From an uncultured Erythrobacter sp. (GTDB lineage: Bacteria; Pseudomonadota; Alphaproteobacteria; Sphingomonadales; Sphingomonadaceae): DNA of 64,000 nt. Positions 34,170 to 42,020 of the stretch are shown in pieces; the first letter of the stretch is position 1, and each line of letters begins with the position of its first letter. A program made the translations under genes and the position numbers. The stretch covers positions 558,001 through 622,000 of the forward strand of contig CANMSD010000002.1 of NCBI GenBank assembly GCA_947500645.1, read 5' to 3'. The notes below the pieces were generated by a model, which had not been told where the DNA came from, did no database searches, and saw only the letters and a list, made by a program, of their open reading frames with translations.

Positions 34170-34335
34170 CGAACAACCACGCCAGTTGGTCCTGGCGCAG
34201 GGTCGATTAACAGGAAGGCTACAGACCAGCAGCAACAGCTCGGACGATGTGTAAACGGCGTATGCGATTGCAGCGCCGCTGGCAGACGTTTCGGCTACCC
34301 GCAGCTGGGGAATAGGCCGATTGAAAGGAATTCGC

Positions 34336-34872
34336 ATGGCAAGCAAAGCGCCTGCATTTACCGTTGGCGACTATGTCGTCTACCCCAAGCACGGGGTTGG
34401 CCGGGTGATCGAGCTTCAAAACGAAGAGATCGCCGGCATGCAGCTAGAACTTTACGTTCTGCGGTTTGAAAAAGAGCGCATGACACTGCGCGTGCCCACC
34501 AACAAGGTGGAAGCAATCGGCATGCGCAAGCTGTCGAGCGACAAGACTTTGAAAGAAGCCATGGAAACGCTCAAGGGCAAACCCAAGGTCAAGCGCACCA
34601 TGTGGTCGCGGCGCGCCCAGGAATATGAAGCGAAGATCAATTCCGGTGAGATCGTATTGATCGCCGAAGTGACCCGCGACCTGTTCCGCCCGGACGATCA
34701 GCCTGAGCAAAGCTATTCCGAACGACAGATTTTCGAAGCGGCCTCGAGCCGCCTCGCGCGCGAACTCGCGGCGATGGAAGAAACCGACGAACCGACTGCG
34801 CTCGAGAAAATCCTCGACGTATTGCGCACGCATGCGCCGCAATATTACGACAATGACGAGGAAGAGAGCTGA
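34336..34872 (+). CDS. carD: CarD family transcriptional regulator
   Basis: A 178-residue CarD protein. The N-terminal RNA-polymerase-interacting Tudor-like domain starts FTVGDYVVYPKHGVGRVIEL, and the C-terminal helical DNA-binding domain contains MWSRRAQEYEAKINSGEIV and QIFEAASSRLARELA. CarD stabilises open promoter complexes at rRNA and growth-related promoters. The ATG at 34336 follows GGAATTCGC, with AAAGGAA as ribosome-binding site, rather than the TTG at 34321. A long leader with operator-like sites precedes it and a strong terminator follows, so the gene is probably controlled on its own. Confidence 0.94.
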   Translation: MASKAPAFTVGDYVVYPKHGVGRVIELQNEEIAGMQLELYVLRFEKERMTLRVPTNKVEAIGMRKLSSDKTLKEAMETLKGKPKVKRTMWSRRAQEYEAKINSGEIVLIAEVTRDLFRPDDQPEQSYSERQIFEAASSRLARELAAMEETDEPTALEKILDVLRTHAPQYYDNDEEES

Positions 34873-34901
34873 GGCCAAGCAGTCAGCTCTGACCAACAAA
34901 C

Positions 34902-34930
34902 AAGGGTCGCTCGAAAGAGCGGCCCTTTTT
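34902..34930 (+). terminator. Rho-independent terminator after carD
   Basis: Ten-pair stem AGGGTCGCTC / GAGCGGCCCT (one G-U pair), GAAA loop and T run, 30 bp after the carD stop. Confidence 0.92.
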
Positions 34931-34987
34931 GTTTCGCACAACATACCTGGCGGAGTAATTGTAGCACAGCCTCTTGCGGACACAGAT

Positions 34988-35015
34988 ATGCTGTATTACA
35001 TCAACAATACAGCAT
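34988..35015. promoter_or_regulatory. Perfect 10-bp inverted repeat, probable operator upstream of DUF2807 gene
   Basis: Arms ATGCTGTATT and AATACAGCAT, spacer ACATCAAC, 24 bp before the DUF2807 start. It lies about where a promoter with a TTGCGG -35-like hexamer (34975-34980) would have its -10, so a bound repressor would block transcription. The form is reminiscent of GntR/YtrA- or PadR-type operators, but no such regulator gene is next door. Confidence 0.6.
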
Positions 35016-35039
35016 GGAGTTAGGTGGAGGATTTCCGAG

Positions 35040-35822
35040 ATGATGCAGCACTTTTTCAAACGCTTGACGCCGGCAGCGGCACTGGCCGCGGGGCTCGGGC
35101 TTTCCGGTTGTAACATGAACATTACGGTGGGCGGCGATGGGGTTCCCCTGTCTGAGCTCGACATGACGGGTGCAGCGCCCAATGCGATCGCGCTCGCGGC
35201 ACCGGACAAAGTGATTATCACCGAGGGTGATTCGCTCGACATCACCGTCGAAGGCGATGCAGATGCAGCGGAGGCGCTTCGGTTCGATCTCGATGGCTCT
35301 GATCTTGCCATTTATCGTGAAGACGGCTGGGACAATAACGGTTCGAACACGATCCGTATAACCATGCTTGCTCCGCGCGAAATTGACGTTGCCGGGAGCG
35401 GAAATATCGAAACAGCGGTGATAGATGACGATGCCGAGATCAATATTGCTGGCTCTGGCGAAGTCACTGTGGAACGCGTTGCCGCGACCAGGCTTGAAGT
35501 GAACATTGGTGGTTCAGGCGAAGCGACTGCAGCAGGCGCGGCTGAATCGCTTGAAGTAAACATCGGCGGGTCTGGCGATGTCAATTTTGGGGAGCTTACT
35601 GCCGACGATGTTGAAATCTCGATCGGCGGGTCTGGTGACGTGACGCTCGCCTCCGACGGCACAGTAGAGGCTTCGATCGCAGGGTCGGGCGATGTAAATG
35701 TCACGGGCAACGCGAAGTGCACTGTCAGCGCGATGGGCTCTGGCACACTCAACTGCTCTCCCCGGGCCGAGCCACCCGAAGCGACCGAGGAAACACCGCA
35801 GGACGAGGCAGGCGAGAGCTAA
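35040..35822 (+). CDS. DUF2807 (GIN domain) lipoprotein
   Basis: A 260-residue lipoprotein. The leader MMQHFFKRLTPAAALAAGLG ends in LSGC, a lipobox, so the mature protein is lipid-anchored at the cysteine. The rest is a beta-solenoid of the putative auto-transporter adhesin head GIN domain (DUF2807). Near-repeats of the form IGGSGDV or IAGSGEV recur about every 20-25 residues, and a C-terminal Pro/Glu-rich tail follows. Role unknown; family members sit in the envelope and are often under regulator control. The start at 35040 has GGAGG upstream, and a perfect palindrome lies in the promoter region. Confidence 0.85.
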   Translation: MMQHFFKRLTPAAALAAGLGLSGCNMNITVGGDGVPLSELDMTGAAPNAIALAAPDKVIITEGDSLDITVEGDADAAEALRFDLDGSDLAIYREDGWDNNGSNTIRITMLAPREIDVAGSGNIETAVIDDDAEINIAGSGEVTVERVAATRLEVNIGGSGEATAAGAAESLEVNIGGSGDVNFGELTADDVEISIGGSGDVTLASDGTVEASIAGSGDVNVTGNAKCTVSAMGSGTLNCSPRAEPPEATEETPQDEAGES

Positions 35823-35874
35823 TCCGGCAGGTTCCTGACTTGCCAAGCGGCAGAATGCGCGCAACTAATGCTAA

Positions 35875-36204
35875 ATGCGCGCATCTGCCATCCTCTTCGC
35901 CCTGTCCTCCAGCGTCCTCCTGACCGGCTGCGTCGCCAGCGTCGTCAAAGACGTCGTGACCGCACCCGTCAAAGTGGCAAGTAAGGCAGTGGACGTTGCA
36001 ACCACCAGCCAGTCCGAGGCAGATGAAAACCGCGGGCGTGAAATTCGCCGCCGCGAAGAGAAGCTCGGCAAGCTTGAACGCAAATACGACAAGCAGATCG
36101 AGGAATGCCGCGAGGGCGACGATGCAGCTTGCGATGAAGCTCAGGCGACCTATGCGGAAATGCAGGAAATTCTGCCGACAGTGCCAAGCGAACCTGAGGA
36201 CTGA
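35875..36204 (+). CDS. Small conserved lipoprotein
   Basis: A 109-residue protein with signal peptide and lipobox LLTGC (MRASAILFALSSSVLLTGCVAS). A short conserved segment follows (VVTAPVKVASKAVDVATTSQSEADENRGRE) and then a charged coiled coil (RREEKLGKLERKYDKQIEECREGD) with two cysteines near the C-terminus. The post-lipobox motif recurs, as I remember it, in small sphingomonad lipoproteins of unknown function. The gene follows the DUF2807 lipoprotein gene by 52 bp and may be cotranscribed. It converges with the Sua5 gene with only three bases between stops. Confidence 0.7.
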   Translation: MRASAILFALSSSVLLTGCVASVVKDVVTAPVKVASKAVDVATTSQSEADENRGREIRRREEKLGKLERKYDKQIEECREGDDAACDEAQATYAEMQEILPTVPSEPED

Positions 36205-36207
36205 CGG

Positions 36208-37140
36208 TTAGCCAGGCGGAGTCGCCGCTCTGCGTAGGCGGTCATTGATCGCACGACCGATCCCTTCATCTGGAACAGGCGCGATTGCGATACGCGGTTT
36301 ATCCGAGGCTGCGCCGAGATGCAGGCAGTAGTAGAGCCGCGCAGCCGCTTCGCTCAAATCGCCTGTCGCCGAGAGCGTGCAGTCCCCTCCGATAGGGCCG
36401 AAACCGATCATGAAGTCGCCTGGCGCAACTTCGCCAGCGTTGAGCCGCACAGCTTTGTCAGGTGCATAGTGGCTGGCGAGTTGGCCGGGTGCCTCTATCT
36501 GCGCGTCTCGCGCTCGGTTTGTGCTTTCCAGCGAGATGGGGCCGGGGCGAAGCTCCTCCAGACTGCCATCAGACCGGATTGCAACAATGGTCGACTCCAG
36601 TCCATTTGCCGTCGCGCCGCCATCGAGCACCATGTCGATCCGGCCATCCAGGGATGTCAGCACGTGCTCCGCAGTTGTCGGACTGATAAAGCCGCTGCGA
36701 TTGGCAGAAGGCGCTGCTAGCGGGAAATCGACCTTAGCCAGTAGTCGTTGCATCACCGGATGAGACGGCGCGCGTACAGCCAGTGTTGGCAGGCCGGCAC
36801 TTACTGCCGGAGCAAGTCCCGCATTGTCGCGCAGCGGGAGCACCAAAGTGAGTGGGCCGGGCCAATGCTCAGTGGCAAGCGTCTTCGCCGCATCCGGCAT
36901 CTCAACAAACTGATCCGCCTGTTTCGCATCCCTGACATGCACGATCAGCGGGTTGAAGTCCGGACGACCTTTTGCCGCATAGATTTTCGCGACCGCTTCC
37001 GTGCTGTCGGCCCGTGCAGCCAGCCCGTACACCGTCTCGGTCGGCACAGCGACTAGCCCACCGCGCTCGAGAATCGCCGCCGCTCGCGCAATTCCTTGCG
37101 CATCGGCCAATATCGTTTCCGTAGCGTTCTTGTCGCTCAT
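36208..37140 (-). CDS. Threonylcarbamoyl-AMP synthase (Sua5 type)
   Basis: A 310-residue protein that forms threonylcarbamoyl-AMP for the t6A modification of ANN-decoding tRNAs. The YrdC domain contains LVAVPTETVYGLAA, AAKGRPDFNPLIVHV and SANRSGFISPT. The C-terminal Sua5 domain (about residues 215-310, with GPISLE... and APGQLASHYAPDKAVRL) makes it the two-domain form. The ATG at 37140 (MSDKNATETI) is chosen. A longer open frame of 109 extra residues crosses the divergent acyl-CoA dehydrogenase gene and is an artefact. Essential in most bacteria. Confidence 0.93.
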   Translation of the reverse strand: MSDKNATETILADAQGIARAAAILERGGLVAVPTETVYGLAARADSTEAVAKIYAAKGRPDFNPLIVHVRDAKQADQFVEMPDAAKTLATEHWPGPLTLVLPLRDNAGLAPAVSAGLPTLAVRAPSHPVMQRLLAKVDFPLAAPSANRSGFISPTTAEHVLTSLDGRIDMVLDGGATANGLESTIVAIRSDGSLEELRPGPISLESTNRARDAQIEAPGQLASHYAPDKAVRLNAGEVAPGDFMIGFGPIGGDCTLSATGDLSEAAARLYYCLHLGAASDKPRIAIAPVPDEGIGRAINDRLRRAATPPG

Positions 37141-37169
37141 GCGTTCTGCGCTATATTCTGTAGTGCGCG

Positions 37170-37183
37170 CTGCCAAGTGGCAG
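37170..37183. promoter_or_regulatory. Short palindrome in the sua5/acyl-CoA dehydrogenase divergent promoter region
   Basis: CTGCCA-AG-TGGCAG centred in the 91-bp intergenic space between divergent start codons at 37140 and 37232. It could bind a regulator serving one or both genes. No regulator is identified. Confidence 0.35.
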
Positions 37184-37231
37184 ACTTCCCCCGCTGCAAA
37201 AGAACACACCGCATAAGGACGACCAACGCCC

Positions 37232-38974
37232 GTGACACCTTTTACGCCGCCGACACAGGACCAATTGCTCGCCATCCGCGTGAACGCGGGAATTGAAGAA
37301 CTCGCGCAGAACGAGCGCTTCGCAGGCGCTGAAGCCGACTTGGTCGAAGCCATTGTCGACGGCGTCGGCCAATTCGCTGCCGGAGAATTCGCTCCACTGA
37401 ACCGCGTGGGTGATCTTGAAGGTGCGAAGCTCGAAAACGGCGTGGTCCGCCTGCCTGCTGGGTTCAAAGAGGCTTATGATGCCTATGTCGAGCAGGGATG
37501 GAACGCGATTGCCAGTCCAGAAGAGTTTGGCGGACAGGGCCTGCCTTTCACGCTCGCGTGCAATGTGCTGGAAAACCTTGGCGCGGCGAACATGGCCTTC
37601 AACTTGCTGCCAATGCTGTCGGTTGGCGCGATTGAGGCGATTGCCCACCACGGTAGCAAAGATCAGCAGGCGAAATACATGCCCGATCTGGTCAGCGGGA
37701 AATGGTCAGGCACGATGAACTTGACCGAACCGGCTGCGGGAAGCGATGTGGGCGCACTCCGTTCCACTGCGGAACCGATCACCGAAGGCGAGCATGCCGG
37801 CAAATACCGCATTGCTGGGCAAAAGATCTACATCACCTGGGGCGAGCATGAGCTGGCCGAGAACATAATTCACCTCGTGCTGGCACGCCTGCCCGATGCG
37901 CCCGAGGGCTCACGTGGCATTTCGCTGTTCCTTGTACCGAAGTACCACGTGAATGACGATGGATCGCTGGGCAATCGCAACGACCTGCGCTGCGTCAGCC
38001 TGGAGCATAAGCTCGGCATCAACGCCTCGCCCACCTGCGTCATGAGTTATGGCGACAATGGCGAGTGCATTGGGGAGCTGGTCGGTGCCGAAAATCGCGG
38101 ATTGATGGCGATGTTCACTATGATGAACAATGCGCGCATCAATGTCGGTAACCAAGGCGTACAAATTGGTGAGCGGGCAACGCAGCAAGCCATCGGTTAC
38201 GCCATGGACCGCGTGCAATCTGCCCGTGCGGGCTCGCCAGACAAGACGCCAGTCGCGATTATCGAGCATCCCGATGTGCGCCGCATGATCCTGCGTATGA
38301 AGGCGCTGACCGAGGGCGTACGTGCGCTGCTTTATTATTGCGCAGGCCAGGTCGATCGCGGCACCATCGGAGATGAGGCCGCCGGTGAACGCGCCGAAGT
38401 ACTTGTCCCGCTGGTGAAAGCTTGGGGTACCGATGTCGGCGTCGAGGTGTCAGGTATTGGCATCCAGGTGCATGGCGGCATGGGCTTCGTCGAAGAGACG
38501 GGCGCAGCACAGCATTGGCGCGATTCCAAGATTGCCCCAATCTATGAGGGCACGAACGGCATTCAGGCCGCCGACCTTGTGACGCGTAAGCTCGGCATGT
38601 CTGGCGGCGATGCGGTGACGCAGCTGTTTGAAGAGATCGCCCGCGATTCATCCGAGGAAGCTGCTCTAGCAGCGCTCGCAACCGATTGTGTGAATATCGC
38701 GAAATGGATGCGCGATGAAGCGAGCCTCGATGACCGTCTCGCTGGCAGCAGCTCTTTCTGCACCATGGCCGCAGTCGCGGTCGCAGGGTGGCAAATGCTG
38801 CGCCAAACGCGCGCCGTTGCGGCGGGCGATGCTCCTGCCCTGGCCGAAACTAAGCCAGTGACCACCCGCTTCTTCCTCGACCACATCGTGCCAGAAGCTG
38901 CTGGACTGAAAGCGAGCGCGATCAGCGGCGCCGACTTGCTTTACGCTCTGCCCGCAGAAAAACTCGCTGGATAA
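37232..38974 (+). CDS. Acyl-CoA dehydrogenase with C-terminal extension (DmdC-like)
   Basis: A 580-residue FAD-dependent acyl-CoA dehydrogenase. Motifs include MNLTEPAAGSDVGALRS, GQKIYITWGEHE and PIYEGTNGIQAADLVTRKL, which carries the base and the FAD-contact region. The extra C-terminal domain (about residues 460-580) places it in the longer AcdA/DmdC group that includes 3-methylmercaptopropionyl-CoA dehydrogenase. The GTG start at 37232 follows AAGGA at about 14 bases. The substrate could be a fatty acyl-CoA or methylmercaptopropionyl-CoA; the sequence does not decide. It is followed after four bases by the DUF815 ATPase gene. Confidence 0.9.
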   Translation: MTPFTPPTQDQLLAIRVNAGIEELAQNERFAGAEADLVEAIVDGVGQFAAGEFAPLNRVGDLEGAKLENGVVRLPAGFKEAYDAYVEQGWNAIASPEEFGGQGLPFTLACNVLENLGAANMAFNLLPMLSVGAIEAIAHHGSKDQQAKYMPDLVSGKWSGTMNLTEPAAGSDVGALRSTAEPITEGEHAGKYRIAGQKIYITWGEHELAENIIHLVLARLPDAPEGSRGISLFLVPKYHVNDDGSLGNRNDLRCVSLEHKLGINASPTCVMSYGDNGECIGELVGAENRGLMAMFTMMNNARINVGNQGVQIGERATQQAIGYAMDRVQSARAGSPDKTPVAIIEHPDVRRMILRMKALTEGVRALLYYCAGQVDRGTIGDEAAGERAEVLVPLVKAWGTDVGVEVSGIGIQVHGGMGFVEETGAAQHWRDSKIAPIYEGTNGIQAADLVTRKLGMSGGDAVTQLFEEIARDSSEEAALAALATDCVNIAKWMRDEASLDDRLAGSSSFCTMAAVAVAGWQMLRQTRAVAAGDAPALAETKPVTTRFFLDHIVPEAAGLKASAISGADLLYALPAEKLAG

Positions 38975-38978
38975 GTGG

Positions 38979-39806
38979 GTGAGTGCGCGTCGCGACCTGT
39001 TTGAACGCCTTGTTACAGCGCTAGAGCGCTTGGCGCCCTCCGTTGAGCCTCCGACTGACTGGCTGGGCGCCCCAGCCTACATCTGGCGCAGGGAAAGCAC
39101 GCGTTCCCTCGGCACTCTGGATGCCTATCCCCTCGATACTCTGCGCGGCATCGATGAGCAGAAGCACTCCGTGGTCGAGAACCTGACTCGCTTTGCACGC
39201 GGCCACGCTGCGCATGACATGCTGCTGTGGGGCGCGCGCGGTATGGGAAAGTCGGCTTTGTTGCGCAGCGCAACTTCTCAGATCCAGTCAGATCTGCCTG
39301 GAAAACTCGCTCTGGTTCAGCTGGAGCAATCGGCGCTATGCGATCTCCCACACTTGTTTGGAGAGTTGGCGGAGCAAAAACGCCAGTTCGTGCTCTATAT
39401 CGACGATCTGGGTTTTGGCCGTGATGGCGCAGGCGAAGCGCTTTCGCTGCGCAGCGCTCTCGAAGGAGGGGTTGCTACGCGCCCCGCCAATGTCAGGATC
39501 GCAGTCACATCCAATCGCCGCGCCATCGTAAGCCGCTCTGCTAGCGAGCAGGAATCACCACTTAGCCCAAGCGACGATCGACACGACGCCTTGGCGCTAG
39601 CCGATCGTTTCGGCCTATCGCTAGGCTTTCATCCTTGTGACCGCTCGACATATCTCGAGATTGCGCGCGCCTACACGGAACCGCTCGGTCTCAGCTTCGA
39701 TGAGGAAGAAGCACTGGCCTGGTCGATCGCCCGCGGAGCCCTTTCCGGCCGTGTCGCATGGCAATTCGCCACGGAACTGGCCGGCAGAGCAGGAAAGCAG
39801 CTCTAG
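38979..39806 (+). CDS. DUF815 family ATP-binding protein (AAA-type)
   Basis: A 275-residue P-loop ATPase of the DUF815 family. Walker A is GARGMGKSALLRS near residue 85 and Walker B is FVLYIDDLGFG. Sensor-like VRIAVTSNRRAIVSR follows. ALADRFGLSLGFHPCDRSTYLEI is the typical C-terminal part. The family is widespread in proteobacteria without a proven role. The GTG start at 38979 lies four bases after the acyl-CoA dehydrogenase stop, so the two genes are cotranscribed. The pairing is probably incidental because family members occur in other contexts. Confidence 0.87.
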   Translation: MSARRDLFERLVTALERLAPSVEPPTDWLGAPAYIWRRESTRSLGTLDAYPLDTLRGIDEQKHSVVENLTRFARGHAAHDMLLWGARGMGKSALLRSATSQIQSDLPGKLALVQLEQSALCDLPHLFGELAEQKRQFVLYIDDLGFGRDGAGEALSLRSALEGGVATRPANVRIAVTSNRRAIVSRSASEQESPLSPSDDRHDALALADRFGLSLGFHPCDRSTYLEIARAYTEPLGLSFDEEEALAWSIARGALSGRVAWQFATELAGRAGKQL

Positions 39807-39815
39807 TAATACGCG

Positions 39816-41297
39816 CTATTGCGCCGGTTGTGTCCGCGCAAAGTCGTCCTCGCCGAAGCTGGCAGTCGGATCGCCGCTCAATTCGCGCCGAGGAGGCAAG
39901 TCTTCGGTGTCCAATCGGCCGATCGCGGCTCCCGGCTCCGATTCTGGAGCAATCGCGCGCCAGATAATCCCGGCTGTATCGTCCGAAACAAGCAGCGAGC
40001 CATCCCCGCCCCACTCAACCCACGTTGGGCGGCCTTTGGTGGTGCCGTCCTCATTGAGGAAGCCTGTGAGCACTGGAACGGGCTTACCGGTCGGATTGCC
40101 GAGGTCGTCGAAAGCGACGTAGACCACGTCATAGCCAGAGGGAGGTTTGCGGTTCCAAGAGCCGTGGCGCGCTATAAATGCGCCGCTGGCAAAGGCATCG
40201 CCCATGCGGTGGCCTTCCTTGGAGAACACAAGGCCGAGCGCCGCGACATGCGGGCCAAGCGCATATTCGGGATTGCGCGCATATTCCATCAGATAGGCTG
40301 GCATGGGCGCCTCGACCCGGCGATCGATATTGGTCCGATAGTAAAGCCACGGCCAGCCATATTGCGCCCCAACGGGCACATTGGTGAGGTAGTCAGGCAC
40401 GAGATCGGAACCGAGCATGTCCCGCTCGTTCACAGTCGTCCAAAGCTCGCCAGACCAGGGGCTGAAATCGAGACCGTTGGGATTACGAAGGCCGACGCCA
40501 AACTGTCTTTGGCGGCCCGAAGCCAGGTTATACTCCCAGATGAGCGCACGCCCCTCCTCGACCTCCATACCGCTCTCGCCAATATTACTGACCGATCCGA
40601 CCGCCACATAGAGACGGTCACCATCGGGGTGCAGCTCCATATTGCGCATCCAGTGACCGCCGCCAGGGGCAAGATCCATCAATTTGGTTGGCTCGCCGGT
40701 GACTGCGTCTGAGCCCAGCTCATATGGAAATGCGAGAACCGCATTGTGGTTGGCGACATAAAGCGTTCCGTCGTTCCAGCTCATGCCGGATGGGGAATCG
40801 AGCCCTTCAGAAAGGATCGTCTGGCGAAACTCGGCAATGCCATCGCCGTCCGCATCGCGCAGCAGCACTATTTCATTGGGCGACTCCCCGGCCGCGCCGG
40901 CTTCGGAGAACAAATAGCCCGCAACCCAGCCGCGAATCGTCGCCATAATCCCGCCCTCGCCATCGTCCGGCGATTTAGGCGCTCGAGTGAGCGTGACGAG
41001 CACATCGCCATTGGGCAGACCGTAGAGCACACGCGGATGATCGAGCCCCTCGGCAAAACGAGTGACGGCAAGGCCCTCTGCAGCCTCCGGCAATGCCCCC
41101 TCCTCCCAGCCAACGGGCTTTGCGATTTGCACCGTTGGGAAGCTTTCGGCGTTCGGCTCCTCGAGCGTCGGATCCGTCCCTGCCACCTCGTCCACTGAGA
41201 GCTCGGCTGTGTCCCCGCGCGTCAGGAAATAGCCGGCAATGCCCAGGATCACGAGAAAGACCACGAGCGCGATGAGAAGTTTGCGAAGAATAGCCAT
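39816..41297 (-). CDS. PQQ-dependent sugar dehydrogenase-like protein (sorbosone dehydrogenase family)
   Basis: A 493-residue periplasmic six-bladed beta-propeller. The N-terminus MAILRKLLIALVVFLVIL is a signal anchor. The propeller shows LDHPRVLYGLPNGDVLVTL, LDSPSGMSWNDGTLYVA, FGVGLRNPNGLDFSPWSGELWTTVNE, FIARHGSWNRKPPSGYDVV and VEWGGDGSLLVSDDTAGIIWR. This is the pattern of the glucose/sorbosone dehydrogenase family that uses pyrroloquinoline quinone. Whether this organism makes PQQ is not visible here. The start was placed at the second ATG (41297), just before the hydrophobic segment. It converges with the DUF815 gene. Confidence 0.87.
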   Translation of the reverse strand: MAILRKLLIALVVFLVILGIAGYFLTRGDTAELSVDEVAGTDPTLEEPNAESFPTVQIAKPVGWEEGALPEAAEGLAVTRFAEGLDHPRVLYGLPNGDVLVTLTRAPKSPDDGEGGIMATIRGWVAGYLFSEAGAAGESPNEIVLLRDADGDGIAEFRQTILSEGLDSPSGMSWNDGTLYVANHNAVLAFPYELGSDAVTGEPTKLMDLAPGGGHWMRNMELHPDGDRLYVAVGSVSNIGESGMEVEEGRALIWEYNLASGRQRQFGVGLRNPNGLDFSPWSGELWTTVNERDMLGSDLVPDYLTNVPVGAQYGWPWLYYRTNIDRRVEAPMPAYLMEYARNPEYALGPHVAALGLVFSKEGHRMGDAFASGAFIARHGSWNRKPPSGYDVVYVAFDDLGNPTGKPVPVLTGFLNEDGTTKGRPTWVEWGGDGSLLVSDDTAGIIWRAIAPESEPGAAIGRLDTEDLPPRRELSGDPTASFGEDDFARTQPAQ

Positions 41298-41362
41298 GAA
41301 CGCCGCGATATAAGAGGCTTGGCCTTGCGGCAACCGGCGAAGCGATTAGACAGCCGTTCATC

Positions 41363-41857
41363 ATGTACGATTTCAAACCGGATGAGACACTCGAACCCGC
41401 CGAATTGCATCGACAATTGTGCGATGCCGCCGATGCGCTAACCGCGAACGAGAGCGATGGCGTGGCCAACATGGCCAATGTCGCAGCTTTGATCTGGGAA
41501 TTTGTGCCACGGCTCAATTGGGCAGGTTTTTACCGTGTGGTCCGAAACGAGACGGAAAAAGAGCTAGTGCTCGGCCCTTTCGTTGGTCGCCCGGCCTGCA
41601 TCCGTATTCCTATCGGACAAGGGGTGTGCGGAACGGCTGCTTCAACAGGTGAAACACAATTGGTCGCCGACGTACACGCTTTCCCAGGCCACATTGCCTG
41701 TGATGCAGCGAGCCAATCGGAAGTGGTGGTTCCGGTCAAACGCGGCGGCGAAGTGATCGCAGTGATCGATTGCGACAGCCCCGAGCTGGATCGTTTTTCC
41801 AAGGATGACGTGCACGGGTTTGAAAAGCTGGCCTCGATCCTGAGTGACAGGATTTAG
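41363..41857 (+). CDS. Free methionine-(R)-sulfoxide reductase (GAF domain)
   Basis: A 164-residue GAF-domain protein of the fRMsr group, which reduces free methionine-(R)-sulfoxide with thioredoxin. The three catalytic cysteines are at C79 (RPACIRIP), C89 (GQGVCGTAA) and C113 (HIACDAASQ). They correspond with constant offset to Cys84, Cys94 and Cys118 of the E. coli enzyme. SEVVVPVKRGGEVIAVIDCDSP is the conserved C-terminal half. It is a cytosolic antioxidant repair enzyme. It is divergent from the sugar dehydrogenase-like gene across 65 bp. Confidence 0.93.
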   Translation: MYDFKPDETLEPAELHRQLCDAADALTANESDGVANMANVAALIWEFVPRLNWAGFYRVVRNETEKELVLGPFVGRPACIRIPIGQGVCGTAASTGETQLVADVHAFPGHIACDAASQSEVVVPVKRGGEVIAVIDCDSPELDRFSKDDVHGFEKLASILSDRI

Positions 41858-42020
41858 GCACCCAACCCTCCCGCAAAGAGCATGGTGAATCCGGCTGTAA
41901 ACGACCCGAAACGAGACACCTGGGCAGCCAGCGTGGCTCTCAATTGTGCGCGATGGTAAACATTTAGCTAACTATCGACTTATCTGGGCGCGAATCGCCC
42001 TGAGCACAGGGGATATCTCA

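Noticed and set aside
34045..34335. The fdxA-carD gap considered as a tRNA or known structured RNA gene
   Set aside because: No cloverleaf, TψC-like or known RNA motif could be drawn; only short hairpins are visible.
36208..37467. 419-codon version of the Sua5 gene starting at 37467
   Set aside because: The extra 109 residues are antisense to the divergent acyl-CoA dehydrogenase gene and low-complexity. The family begins at 37140.
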